64,000 nt of DNA from an uncultured Flavobacteriaceae bacterium (lineage in GTDB: Bacteria; Bacteroidota; Bacteroidia; Flavobacteriales; Flavobacteriaceae). The position numbers were made by a program, and so were the translations under genes. Position 1 is the stretch's first letter, and each line of letters opens with the position of its first letter. A model generated the notes under the pieces. The model was given only the letters and a program-made list of their open reading frames with translations. It was not told the DNA's origin and did no database searches. The stretch spans positions 49,175 through 113,174 of the forward strand of contig CALLUG010000002.1 of assembly GCA_938011315.1 (NCBI GenBank). The letters run 5' to 3'. Of the stretch, positions 1 through 8,340 are shown piece by piece.

Positions 1-115
1 TTAAAATTGGTCAACTTATCGTCTTAGTCTTCTTCAACATATCTAAAGTGTAAAACTACCTAAATCTAAAAATTAACTCGATCTCTTAAAAAAACAAAAA
101 CACTGGCTAAAAACG

Positions 116-574
116 ATGATTGTTAGAAGTATTATTTTTTTAATTATTAACTTTCTGGGTTTAGGGGTTGGTTCGTTTTTTACAAAAAAAGGAGTATCAT
201 CTACTTGGTACCAAAGCTTAAGTAAGGCACCTTGGACACCCCCAGGTTGGGTGTTTGGCGTGGCATGGACATGTATTATGATTTGTTTTGCTACATATAT
301 GGCTTTTGTTTGGAAATATACTGTAAATACTAAAACACTTATATTACTATTTGCAACACAATGGTTACTCAACGCTCTATGGAATCCTGTTTTTTTCTAT
401 TATCATAATACTACTTTAGCATTAATCATTATAATTGCGTTGCTTATCTTAATTACAATTTTTATAGGTTATTATTGGAAAAGCTTAACTATAAAATCTC
501 TGTTTATAGCACCTTATTTTGTTTGGTTACTAATAGCTACCTCCTTAAATTTCTACATTGTACTAAAAAACTAA
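116..574 (+). CDS. TspO/MBR family tryptophan-rich sensory protein
   Basis: A 152-residue integral membrane protein of the TspO/MBR (translocator protein) family, whose members bind porphyrins and related ligands and act in stress or tetrapyrrole responses. Visible family marks are the WTPPGWVFGVAW stretch (about residues 40-51), the NALWNPVFF stretch (about 86-94) and the C-terminal PYFVWLLIATSLN segment. The hydrophobic pattern fits five transmembrane helices, and the length is normal for the family. The gene stands alone and converges with the methyltransferase gene on the other strand, overlapping its end by 4 bp. The ligand and physiological role in this organism are not evident from the sequence. 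Confidence 0.92.
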   Translation: MIVRSIIFLIINFLGLGVGSFFTKKGVSSTWYQSLSKAPWTPPGWVFGVAWTCIMICFATYMAFVWKYTVNTKTLILLFATQWLLNALWNPVFFYYHNTTLALIIIIALLILITIFIGYYWKSLTIKSLFIAPYFVWLLIATSLNFYIVLKN

Positions 575-1116
575 ACAAAATTTACGCAGTTATAAATAAT
601 TGCAGGTGGCATATTAAAAAAGCAAAATTGTGTACTCAACTCTTTAAAATTCGTTTCAAGAATTTTCTTGTCATTTTTTGAATATTGGTATTGAATAAAC
701 TGCCCTTTATCCTTTAAAACAAATTTAACATTGCGTATTAGTTGTTCTTTAAACGTTTTATTAATATTTGCTAACGGTAATGATGAAATAATAATATCAA
801 CATCATTATAACCAAAATCTGACCTAAGTTTTTCTACCGACTGATTAAAAATCGTTAACCTGTCGTCTTTAAATGCGCTTAGATGTGGTATAAAATTGTT
901 GTTAATTTCGTAAGTATATAATCTAGACTTTGGGCTAATTTTATCTAAAATCTCTTTAGTAATTACACCATCTCCGGCACCTAACTCTACAACGGTTAGA
1001 GGTTGGTCTGAGGATAAAGATTCAGTAAGTTTTTTAGCTAAAAATTTAGAACTTCTAAATAAACTACCTGTCTGTTTTATATTTTTAAAAGCGCTAAGCG
1101 TAAAAGATTTTGGCAT
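571..1116 (-). CDS. class I SAM-dependent methyltransferase (PmtA/KsgA-like)
   Basis: A Rossmann-fold methyltransferase with SAM-binding motif I VVELGAGDGVITKEIL and a motif-IV-like stretch DIIISSLPLANI. It resembles the rRNA-adenine-dimethylase-like and phospholipid N-methyltransferase group; the substrate is unknown. The reading frame is open upstream to a GTG at 1230 that overlaps the lolD stop codon (GTGA). The 38 extra residues are hydrophobic and unlike the family, so I prefer the ATG at 1116 (protein starting MPKSF, 181 residues). If the GTG is used, the product is 219 residues, with a hydrophobic N-terminal segment and translational coupling to lolD. The 3' end overlaps tspO by 4 bp, tail to tail. 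Confidence 0.8.
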   Translation of the reverse strand: MPKSFTLSAFKNIKQTGSLFRSSKFLAKKLTESLSSDQPLTVVELGAGDGVITKEILDKISPKSRLYTYEINNNFIPHLSAFKDDRLTIFNQSVEKLRSDFGYNDVDIIISSLPLANINKTFKEQLIRNVKFVLKDKGQFIQYQYSKNDKKILETNFKELSTQFCFFNMPPAIIYNCVNFV

Positions 1117-1226
1117 ACGAATTAATAAGTAATCGTCATAAATTATTGCTAAAGATAAGAATAAAAACGTTTTTTGTAGTATTACAGTAGTAATAAAAAA
1201 AGAAAAGTATAAAGGGTTTAAAAAAA

Positions 1227-1889
1227 TCACTCCATAATTTTTCCATCAACCATAGTAAGCTTACGATCTGCCATATTTGCTAATTCCTCGTTATGAGTCA
1301 CAATAACAAATGTTTGCTTAAAGGTGTCTCTTAATTTAAAAAACAAATTATGCAAATTAGTTGCGGACTCGCTATCTAAATTGCCAGAAGGCTCATCGGC
1401 AAAAATAAGCTTTGGATTGTTAATAAGTGCTCTAGCAACAGCAACGCGTTGTTGTTCTCCTCCAGATAGATTTTTGGGTTTATGATGTATCCTATGCGAC
1501 ACTCCTAAAAAAGATAATAACTCTTTTGCATAAGCCTCTACCTCTACTTTAGAGGTTCCTTTTATGTAGGCAGGGAGACAGACATTTTCTAAAGCAGAAA
1601 ACTCAGGAAACAGCTGATGAAACTGAAATATAAAGCCAATATTTTCGTTTCTAAATTTAGCCATTTCTTTTCCTGATAATCCATTAATAACAGTATCGTT
1701 AATAATTAATTCAGAATTTTCAGTTTTAGTCGCCGTATCTAAAGTTCCTAAAATTTGAAGTAATGTTGTTTTTCCTGCTCCAGAGGGACCAACTATTGAT
1801 ATTATCTCACCACTCTTAATATGCAAATCAACCCCTTTTAGTACTTGAAGTTGATCGTAATTTTTGGATATGTTTTTAGCTAATATCAT
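1227..1889 (-). CDS. lolD: ABC transporter ATP-binding protein, LolD-like
   Basis: A 220-residue ATPase of the LolD/MacB group, which powers release of outer-membrane lipoproteins from the inner membrane when paired with LolC/LolE permeases. It has Walker A GPSGAGKTT (about residue 34), a Q-loop in FQFHQLFPEFSALENV, the signature LSGGEQQRVAVARAL, Walker B LIFADEPSGNLD and the H-loop in VTHNEE. The SGNLD ending and LENVCLP segment are typical of LolD-type proteins. No permease gene lies next to it, so the partner must be elsewhere. The methyltransferase frame follows directly downstream. The family assignment is firm; the LolD role rests on similarity alone. Confidence 0.85.
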   Translation of the reverse strand: MILAKNISKNYDQLQVLKGVDLHIKSGEIISIVGPSGAGKTTLLQILGTLDTATKTENSELIINDTVINGLSGKEMAKFRNENIGFIFQFHQLFPEFSALENVCLPAYIKGTSKVEVEAYAKELLSFLGVSHRIHHKPKNLSGGEQQRVAVARALINNPKLIFADEPSGNLDSESATNLHNLFFKLRDTFKQTFVIVTHNEELANMADRKLTMVDGKIME

Positions 1890-1942
1890 TGCACAAAAAA
1901 ATGAGAAGTGAAAGTACTGCTTTTATAAACCTCAGACAATGT

Positions 1943-4399
1943 TTAAGTAGATTTCTTCTTAAATATATTTTTTACATTATTATAATCTATAAAATAAACA
2001 ATACGTAACGATAGCGTGTGGCGTATAGGTTGATTGAAAAGTGTATCTAAACTATCGGTATAACTAATGTCTCCTTGTTGGTCTCTATTAAAAATTTGAT
2101 TTCTATATAGTAATATTGCTTGACTTCCGGGAGCAAAACGCCAATTAAAACTCAAATCCAGATTCCAAATATTAAAATTAGTATTGGGATCGTTAGCTTC
2201 TGTAATTTCAAAATCGGTTAGGCTTCTAGAACCATTATCATTTAACACAAAAAACGTATTATCACTATAATCTGCAGTACTCCAAAAATTCCTAAAACTT
2301 AAATTGAGAGCTTTATATGAGTCAAAATTATAGCTCGCTGTTAGTGAATTCTCCAAGCTGGTAATATCTCGTTGACCTAAAAACACTTCGTCATTTTGTG
2401 CAGATACAAAACCAAAATTTTTATCTCTTAAGGTGTACTCAGTGCGCCAAACAACCAAAAAATTGTCTGAAAAACGATACCTTGGCGCAAATTGAATTTG
2501 ATAATCTGTTTGTGGGTCAGCAAAAAAGTTACGGTAACGTACATTGAAATCTAATGCGAATTTTTTTCTAAAATCTGTAGAGATAAAAACTCTAGTGCCC
2601 ACATTAGAGCTAAAGGTTACAAAACGCCCCGGTACTCTAGGTTCAAAAAAATTATCGTCATCACTATTATAATCAATATTAGCTCCAAATGAAAAGCGCT
2701 TTGGCGTAAAGAAAAAAGAATTTAAAGATAATGAATTTCTAGTTTGCACTGAAGGTTCAAACAAGCGTCTGTGATTAAATCTTAAATTAACGCGATAAAA
2801 ATTAAACTGTTTTGTGGGCTTAAAAATTTCATAAGACACTTCGGCTGCAGAATTATTAAAGTTGTTACGTAGTAATAACCCTAAATCGTTACTATCGTAG
2901 GTGTCATCTGCAATTTCATTTTGTAAACGCCACCTAAAATTACCTTTTGTTTTTCGAAGTTGAAAATCTGTTCTATAACCCGTAGTGGTTACCCCCTCCT
3001 CTCTTACTCGACTGTGCCTTATACCTGTACTTAAATTATACGAATTTTTTTTGTTTGATAAATTTGCTAAAGCCCCTGTTACATTTGCGTCTCTAAAATT
3101 ACCTGATCGTGTAACGTTAGTATTAATTAGACTTACAGATGAGTTTTTGTTAAATTGTTGGTCTAAAACAACAATATTGTAGTTAGCAAGTCCCTCTGTG
3201 GTAACTTCTCGGGTTTCGCCAGTAATTGTATCTCTAATAACACCGTTAGTTTCTGCCGTAATAGCGTTCAAGAAACCTATACCGAGTTTATGTTTAGTTC
3301 GTCCAGAAATTTTAATTGCATTCAAGACATCAACCTCACTTGGGTTGTCAATTACAACTTCATTCGCTTCAAGACTACTTGTAGTATTACCACTTTGAGT
3401 TGGACCATTACCAATACGCCTACTAAAAAACAATCCTCCTCTATTAAACAACTCTGTACCTTCTGTAAAGAAAGCTCTATTTTCTCCAAAAGCTTGTTCA
3501 AAAGGCCCTAAATTTAATCTAACATTATCAAAAGCGGCTTGACCAAAATCGGGTATTAAGGTTGCATCTAGAGTAAAATTGTCACTAAGTCCATATTTAA
3601 TATCTAGCCCTGCACTAAAATTATTTTCGGAATCACCATCAAAAGTTGTAATATCGCTTTGTACAAACGGAAATAAAATAAGGCGTAATGGTGGGTTAAT
3701 ATTTTTAACGCCACTAACAATTCCGTTGTATAAAGACCTAGAACCTACCTGTCTATTAACATGATTCCAAGAGTACTGTTCATTAAGATGTACAATGCGT
3801 CTAAAAAAATTAATACTCCAATCCTGAATTTCAGTTTCGGGAAACCTTAGGGCATTATAAGGAATTCTATATTCTGCATACCATCCTTTATCATCGTAAG
3901 AAATATTACACTTAAATACGACATTAAAATTAAAATCTTCTCTTCCGTTCTCACTTCTAGCATCTGCTATTGTCCCTGCACTAGTAACGTAGAAGTTAGT
4001 GTCGTTTATGCCATCATTGAGAGTATTGATACTAATAAAAAAATTATCAGCCTGTACACGAATGTTATCTCGTTGGCTAAACTGTTTTAGGATTCTTTCA
4101 GGCTCATTATCAAAGAGAGACACCGCAAAATAAACAGCCTTATCATCGTAAGCCATTTTAACTTCTGTTTTATGGGTATCACGTTCGTTTCCAGTATTAT
4201 TAGGTTCTAGCATAAAAAAATCACCATATACAGGTAAATCTTTCCATACAGAATCGTCTAGCTTTCCATCAATTTTAGGAGGGACATCTATTCGGGTAGC
4301 TACAATTGTTTTTTTAGTGTCTAAAACTTGTTGCTGCTGTGCTGTGTTAATATTACAAAAAGTAGCACTTATTATAATGACTAAATAAATAGATCTCAA
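1943..4399 (-). CDS. DUF5916 outer-membrane protein with CBM9-like N-terminal domain
   Basis: An 818-residue exported protein. A signal peptide covers about the first 20 residues (MRSIYLVIIISATFCNINTA). It is followed by a carbohydrate-binding-module-9-like beta domain (about 35-230; key stretch PPKIDGKLDDSVW) and a long region rich in alternating aromatic and polar strands up to the C-terminus, as expected for a DUF5916 outer-membrane beta-barrel. The family is common in Bacteroidetes; its function is unknown, and carbohydrate binding is only suggested by the N-terminal fold. The gene stands alone, with a TAGATTTG -7-like box at 4443-4450 on its strand. It is divergent from msrA. Confidence 0.85.
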   Translation of the reverse strand: MRSIYLVIIISATFCNINTAQQQQVLDTKKTIVATRIDVPPKIDGKLDDSVWKDLPVYGDFFMLEPNNTGNERDTHKTEVKMAYDDKAVYFAVSLFDNEPERILKQFSQRDNIRVQADNFFISINTLNDGINDTNFYVTSAGTIADARSENGREDFNFNVVFKCNISYDDKGWYAEYRIPYNALRFPETEIQDWSINFFRRIVHLNEQYSWNHVNRQVGSRSLYNGIVSGVKNINPPLRLILFPFVQSDITTFDGDSENNFSAGLDIKYGLSDNFTLDATLIPDFGQAAFDNVRLNLGPFEQAFGENRAFFTEGTELFNRGGLFFSRRIGNGPTQSGNTTSSLEANEVVIDNPSEVDVLNAIKISGRTKHKLGIGFLNAITAETNGVIRDTITGETREVTTEGLANYNIVVLDQQFNKNSSVSLINTNVTRSGNFRDANVTGALANLSNKKNSYNLSTGIRHSRVREEGVTTTGYRTDFQLRKTKGNFRWRLQNEIADDTYDSNDLGLLLRNNFNNSAAEVSYEIFKPTKQFNFYRVNLRFNHRRLFEPSVQTRNSLSLNSFFFTPKRFSFGANIDYNSDDDNFFEPRVPGRFVTFSSNVGTRVFISTDFRKKFALDFNVRYRNFFADPQTDYQIQFAPRYRFSDNFLVVWRTEYTLRDKNFGFVSAQNDEVFLGQRDITSLENSLTASYNFDSYKALNLSFRNFWSTADYSDNTFFVLNDNGSRSLTDFEITEANDPNTNFNIWNLDLSFNWRFAPGSQAILLYRNQIFNRDQQGDISYTDSLDTLFNQPIRHTLSLRIVYFIDYNNVKNIFKKKST

Positions 4400-4527
4400 T
4401 TTATATTTTTTTGAATGTAAATTAACTTAATTAATTTTTGTGCAAATCTACATTTAGTCCTTTTTGCTAAGTCATAACTAAACGTTAAAAATGTATCATA
4501 ATCTTTTATAAAGGTTATTAATATTAC

Positions 4528-4535
4528 TAATTTTG
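4528..4535 (+). promoter_or_regulatory. Bacteroidetes-type -7 box upstream of msrA
   Basis: TAATTTTG matches the TAnnTTTG consensus exactly and lies 27 bp upstream of the msrA start. No clear TTG -33 element was seen. Confidence 0.4.
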
Positions 4536-4562
4536 ACACTATTAAATTAATGATATTATATT

Positions 4563-5108
4563 ATGGATGAAACTTTAAGTACAGCAATTTTAGCTGGAGG
4601 GTGTTTTTGGTGTACAGAGGCTGTATATACTAGAGTAAACGGTGTACAAGACGTAAGCTCTGGCTATACTGACGGCTTTGTAAAAAACCCAGCTTACAGA
4701 GAAGTTTGTACAGGTAAAACAGGACACACTGAAGCTATTAAAATTATATTTGACACTAGCAAAGTTTCATTTGCAGAACTTTTAGAAATTTTTTTCGCAA
4801 CTCATGACCCTACAACATTAAACAAACAAGGTAATGATGTTGGAACACAATATCGATCTGGTATATATTATACAAATCAAGAGCAAAAAGAGATAGCAGA
4901 AACCGTTGTAAAAGAATTACAAGCATCAGCCATTTTTGAAAACCCTATTGTTACTGAAATAAAAGCTTTTAAAGAATTTTATGACGCAGGAGACGATCAC
5001 AAAGCCTATTATGATAATAATAAGCAACAAGGCTATTGCCAATTTATAATACGCCCAAAAATTGAAAAATTGAAAACATTATTTGCCGATAAATTAAAAT
5101 TAAGATAA
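4563..5108 (+). CDS. msrA: peptide-methionine (S)-S-oxide reductase MsrA
   Basis: A 181-residue MsrA, which reduces the S epimer of methionine sulfoxide in oxidised proteins using thioredoxin. The catalytic signature GGCFWCTE is at residues 12-19, with nucleophile Cys14. The substrate-binding stretches GTQYRSGIYY and YCQFIIRPKIEK are present. There is no signal peptide, so the enzyme is cytoplasmic. It lies 9 bp upstream of folE on the same strand and is probably co-transcribed with it. Pairing with a separately encoded MsrB is not seen in the window. Confidence 0.96.
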   Translation: MDETLSTAILAGGCFWCTEAVYTRVNGVQDVSSGYTDGFVKNPAYREVCTGKTGHTEAIKIIFDTSKVSFAELLEIFFATHDPTTLNKQGNDVGTQYRSGIYYTNQEQKEIAETVVKELQASAIFENPIVTEIKAFKEFYDAGDDHKAYYDNNKQQGYCQFIIRPKIEKLKTLFADKLKLR

Positions 5109-5117
5109 TTTAAACTT

Positions 5118-5714
5118 ATGTCATACAAAAAATTTGAAGAATACAATATAAAAACCATCGAGGGTATAAAGAATAATTATGATGCAATTATAAAAAAATT
5201 AGGAGAGGATCCTACCCGAGAAGGGCTATCAAAAACACCAGAGCGCGCTGCAAAAGCAATGCAATTTTTAACACAGGGCTACGAGCAAGATCCTGCTAAT
5301 ATCTTAAAAGGCGCTATGTTTAAAGAAGATTACGGTGATATGGTTATTGTAAAAGATATCGAACTCTATTCGTTGTGCGAGCACCACATTCTCCCTTTTT
5401 TTGGGAAAGCGCATATTGCTTACATCCCAAACGGTCATATCGTTGGCTTGAGTAAAATACCTAGAATTGTAGATGTTTTTGCTCGTAGGCTACAAGTGCA
5501 AGAACGCTTAACGCACGATATTTTAGAGTGTATCAATGATACTTTAAAGCCTAAAGGCGTTGCAGTTGTTATTGAAGCTTCGCACATGTGTATGATGATG
5601 CGAGGAGTACAAAAACAAAACTCTACAACAACAACATCTGGTTTTAGAGGACAATTTCAGAAAATTGAAACTCGTAATGAATTTTTAAAACTTATAAGCT
5701 CTAATCTATCTTAA
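5118..5714 (+). CDS. folE: GTP cyclohydrolase I FolE
   Basis: A 198-residue type I GTP cyclohydrolase, which converts GTP to 7,8-dihydroneopterin triphosphate at the entry to folate and pterin biosynthesis. The zinc and active-site stretch [19 protein letters not shown] and the second zinc cysteine region SHMCMMMRG are both intact. Further family marks are [23 protein letters not shown] and the N-terminal [18 protein letters not shown]. Length is normal. It follows msrA closely. A 480-bp AT-rich intergenic region separates it from the next gene. Confidence 0.97.
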   Translation: MSYKKFEEYNIKTIEGIKNNYDAIIKKLGEDPTREGLSKTPERAAKAMQFLTQGYEQDPANILKGAMFKEDYGDMVIVKDIELYSLCEHHILPFFGKAHIAYIPNGHIVGLSKIPRIVDVFARRLQVQERLTHDILECINDTLKPKGVAVVIEASHMCMMMRGVQKQNSTTTTSGFRGQFQKIETRNEFLKLISSNLS

Positions 5715-6196
5715 GTTCTAAGTGATTTTTTTATTCAAATTATAGCATAACAAATTCTTAAAGTAACACATCAAAGTATCACATATAACTAAATAATACT
5801 TTATTTAAATAGATTAATATCAACATAAAGGCTTAAAAATTAAATTTACTCAATTATATAAGTAAGCTTATAGTAAAAAGCTAGACTTAATTAATTATTT
5901 GATATGATTGTGTGTAAGCCTATTACAGTTTAATTATATACCTACACTTTGTAATTAAAACTTAAACATTGAAGTAATAAAATTAAAAATTACTTTCACA
6001 TATTTAACATAATAATATCACTTTAATATTATGTTGTGCTATATTTTTTTGTTTTTTTTTAATAAAGTTTATATTAATTTTATTATATTTGCTTTATAAT
6101 CTAAATTTAACGTCTATAGCATAACATTACTTTTAACATTTAATAACCCCAAAGCACGATCTTTAATGCAATATTTAAGATCTATGTTAAAAATTA
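5715..6196. other. AT-rich intergenic region between folE and the sigma factor
   Basis: No convincing ORF was found on either strand. The only clear structure is the inverted repeat AACATAATA (6006-6014) with TATTATGTT (6027-6035), separated by 12 bp. TATATTTG at about 6084-6091 fits the Bacteroidetes -7 consensus and could serve the sigma factor gene about 105 bp downstream, but no good TTG element lies at the expected distance. Confidence 0.4.
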
Positions 6197-6787
6197 ATGA
6201 TTATGAAAAACGTAGTTATCACAGATGCCCTATTAGTTAGTGACTATATAGGCGGCAAAGAGAAATCACTTTCCACACTAATTGAAAGACACAAACACAA
6301 AATTTATAATTTTATTTACTCGAAAGTATATGACAGAGATGTTACAGAAGACATCTTTCAAGATACATTTATTAAAGTAATTCGTACATTAAAAAGAGGT
6401 AAGTACAACGAAGAGGGTAAATTTTTACCTTGGGTAATGCGAATCGCAAATAACCTAGTAATAGATTATTTTAGAAAAAATAAGCGTATGCCAAAATTTG
6501 ATAACTCAACAGATTTTGATATCTTTTCTGTAATAAGTGACACTGGTTTAAACGCAGAAAAAACAATGATTACAGATCAAATAAAAGAAGCTTTAAAGCA
6601 ACTTGTTGAAAAATTACCTAACGACCAAAAAGAAGTACTCATATTACGAATGTATAACGATATGAGTTTTAAAGACATTTCAGAAAAAACCGGCGTTAGT
6701 ATTAATACGGCTTTAGGCAGGATGCGCTACGCTATTATAAATTTGCGTAAGGTTATAGACAAGTATAACATTGTTTTAACAAATTGA
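6197..6787 (+). CDS. ECF-type sigma-70 family RNA polymerase sigma factor
   Basis: A 196-residue sigma factor with only regions 2 and 4. Region 2 (about 20-95) contains the core-binding and -10-recognition stretch YDRDVTEDIFQDTFIKV and PWVMRIANNLVIDYFRKNKR. Region 4 (about 130-190) has a helix-turn-helix in SFKDISEKTGVSINTALGRMR. No anti-sigma factor gene is adjacent, unlike most ECF loci, so control is probably transcriptional or through the small ORF 58 bp downstream. The start may be either of two ATGs two codons apart (MIMKN); the choice barely alters the protein. Confidence 0.92.
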   Translation: MIMKNVVITDALLVSDYIGGKEKSLSTLIERHKHKIYNFIYSKVYDRDVTEDIFQDTFIKVIRTLKRGKYNEEGKFLPWVMRIANNLVIDYFRKNKRMPKFDNSTDFDIFSVISDTGLNAEKTMITDQIKEALKQLVEKLPNDQKEVLILRMYNDMSFKDISEKTGVSINTALGRMRYAIINLRKVIDKYNIVLTN

Positions 6788-6845
6788 TATAATAAATTAA
6801 TTTTTAAGCCGTTATAATTACAACAACAAACTAAAAACAGTAATT

Positions 6846-6989
6846 ATGGCAGAACTTTACATTGAAAATTTTGATGACACAGAATTATTCGAACCTAAAG
6901 AAGAAACAGTAAATTTTATTTTAAATTACTCTAAAGCTTTGAAAATAATTAAACGTAATAGTTTAGAGTTTGAAATGCTCCAGAATTAG
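6846..6989 (+). CDS. small acidic protein (47 aa) downstream of sigma factor
   Basis: A complete ATG-to-TAG frame of 47 residues starting MAELYIENFDDTELFEP and ending in FEMLQN. It has no signal peptide or membrane segment. The N-terminal half is acidic (E/D-rich) and the centre, FILNYSKALKIIKR, looks amphipathic and helical. It lies 58 bp after the sigma factor in the same orientation, with no terminator visible between them, so co-transcription is likely. I recognise no family. The placement and composition suggest a possible regulator or partner of the sigma factor, but that is inference. Confidence 0.6.
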   Translation: MAELYIENFDDTELFEPKEETVNFILNYSKALKIIKRNSLEFEMLQN

Positions 6990-7010
6990 TTAGTTTGAAC
7001 AAAAAAAGTC

Positions 7011-7679
7011 TTAATTTTTATTAGGACTTTTTTTTTGATGATATGCATTTATAACAGATTGTCTTCCAATAGTTTTTGTAATAACATCTTTATCTAAATC
7101 CCATCCTCTTGCAGGCGAATACTCCCGACCGTACCAAATAATTTGCAAATGCAAGTCGTTCCATAAATCTTTAGGGAATAGACGTTTTGCATCTTTTTCG
7201 GTCTGTACTACATTTTTGCCATTACTTAAATTCCATCGATACATTAGTCGATGTATGTGAGTATCTACAGGAAATGCAGGAATACCAAAAGCTTGAGAAA
7301 CAACTACACTTGCCGTTTTATGACCTACAGCAGGAAACGTTTCTAAAGTTTTTAAATCATTAGGAACAATACCTTTGTATTTATCTACTAATATTTGTGA
7401 CAACCCATAAATACCTTTTGCTTTCATAGGCGATAAACCAACAGGTTTTATAATTTCTCTAATCGTTTCCACGGATAGTTTTACCATATCATAAGGATTA
7501 TCTGCTCTTTCAAATAATAAAGGTGTAATTTTATTTACCCTTACATCGGTGCTTTGCGCAGATAACAATACGGCAATTAATAGCGTATAAGGATCTTTAT
7601 GGTCCAAAGGAATTGGTATCTCAGGGTATAACTTATATAGTGTATTTATTACAAAATTTACTTTTTCTTGTTTGTTCAT
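7011..7679 (-). CDS. nth: endonuclease III (Nth-type DNA glycosylase), no Fe-S cluster
   Basis: A 222-residue HhH-GPD DNA glycosylase/AP lyase for oxidised pyrimidines in base-excision repair. The helix-hairpin-helix and catalytic lysine lie in FPAVGHKTASVVV, and the catalytic aspartate in PVDTHIHRL. The C-terminus (DLWNDLHLQIIWYGREYSPARGW onwards) has none of the four cysteines that hold the [4Fe-4S] cluster in E. coli Nth, so this is a cluster-less variant. Catalytic residues are intact, so activity is expected. It is convergent with the sigma factor region and divergent from bcp, with 35 bp between the two starts. Confidence 0.93.
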   Translation of the reverse strand: MNKQEKVNFVINTLYKLYPEIPIPLDHKDPYTLLIAVLLSAQSTDVRVNKITPLLFERADNPYDMVKLSVETIREIIKPVGLSPMKAKGIYGLSQILVDKYKGIVPNDLKTLETFPAVGHKTASVVVSQAFGIPAFPVDTHIHRLMYRWNLSNGKNVVQTEKDAKRLFPKDLWNDLHLQIIWYGREYSPARGWDLDKDVITKTIGRQSVINAYHQKKSPNKN

Positions 7680-7714
7680 TACTTATATTTGTTTAATATC
7701 AAAGATAGCACAAT

Positions 7715-8170
7715 ATGAATACATTAAAAGTAGGAGATAAAGCTCCAGAATTCACCTCGAAAGACCAAGATGGCAATACTATTTCGCTTAGCGATTATAA
7801 AGGGAAAAAATTAATTATCTTCTTTTACCCCAAAGCAAATACTCCAGGTTGTACTGCACAGGCTTGTAACTTAAATGATAATTACACGGCTTTAAAGGAA
7901 GAAGGTTACAGCATTTTGGGTGTTAGTGCCGACAATGAAAAGGCGCAATCCAAGTTTAGAAACAAATTTGATTTTACCTACCCATTATTAGCAGACGATG
8001 ATAAGTCTGTCATTAATAGTTTTGGCGTTTGGGGACCTAAAAAATTTATGGGTAAAGTATATGATGGCATACATCGTACAACCTTTATTATTGATGAATC
8101 AGGAACTATAATTAAAATAATTGATAAGGTAAAAACTAAAGCACATACAGCTCAAATATTGCAGCAATAG
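7715..8170 (+). CDS. bcp: thioredoxin-dependent thiol peroxidase (Bcp/PrxQ)
   Basis: A 151-residue peroxiredoxin of the Bcp/PrxQ class, reducing hydrogen peroxide and organic peroxides with thioredoxin. The peroxidatic cysteine is in FYPKANTPGCTAQACNLND, where the second cysteine five residues later is the usual resolving cysteine of this class. The active-site threonine and downstream GVSADNEKAQSKF and DGIHRTTFIIDESG stretches are conserved. It is cytoplasmic. It is divergent from nth, an arrangement that would couple DNA repair and peroxide defence if the shared 35-bp spacer holds both promoters. Confidence 0.95.
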   Translation: MNTLKVGDKAPEFTSKDQDGNTISLSDYKGKKLIIFFYPKANTPGCTAQACNLNDNYTALKEEGYSILGVSADNEKAQSKFRNKFDFTYPLLADDDKSVINSFGVWGPKKFMGKVYDGIHRTTFIIDESGTIIKIIDKVKTKAHTAQILQQ

Positions 8171-8194
8171 ACCTAGCTGTATTATTATTTAAGT

Positions 8195-8265
8195 TAATAC
8201 CAATTATTATTCAAAATAAGCTATATCATATGATTTGTTTCTATTACGCCTATATCTCAATATAA
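8195..8265. repeat. dispersed repeat, partial copy (TAATACCAATTAT end)
   Basis: By eye this aligns over roughly 65 bp at about 80% with the reverse complement of 13017-13083. Shared blocks include TAATACCAATTAT, AAGCTA, ATCAT and GTTTCTATT. The opposite end of the element is not recognisable here, so this copy looks truncated or decayed. It sits in the bcp/protease intergenic region, which holds no gene. Confidence 0.55.
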
Positions 8266-8340
8266 AAAATTAAATAAATTAAAACATATCCGTTTTTAGC
8301 GCATAGTCTATGTTCTTTACAAAATTAACCAAACGTTTAA

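Noticed and set aside
3..53. Open plus-strand frame ending at 53 that could be the tail of a gene entering from the left
   Set aside because: Only 16 codons are visible (KIGQLIVLVFFNISKV), with no recognisable family, so it cannot be told from chance.
73..372. 99-codon minus-strand frame opposite tspO
   Set aside because: It lies within the clear tspO gene on the other strand, and its translation resembles no protein.
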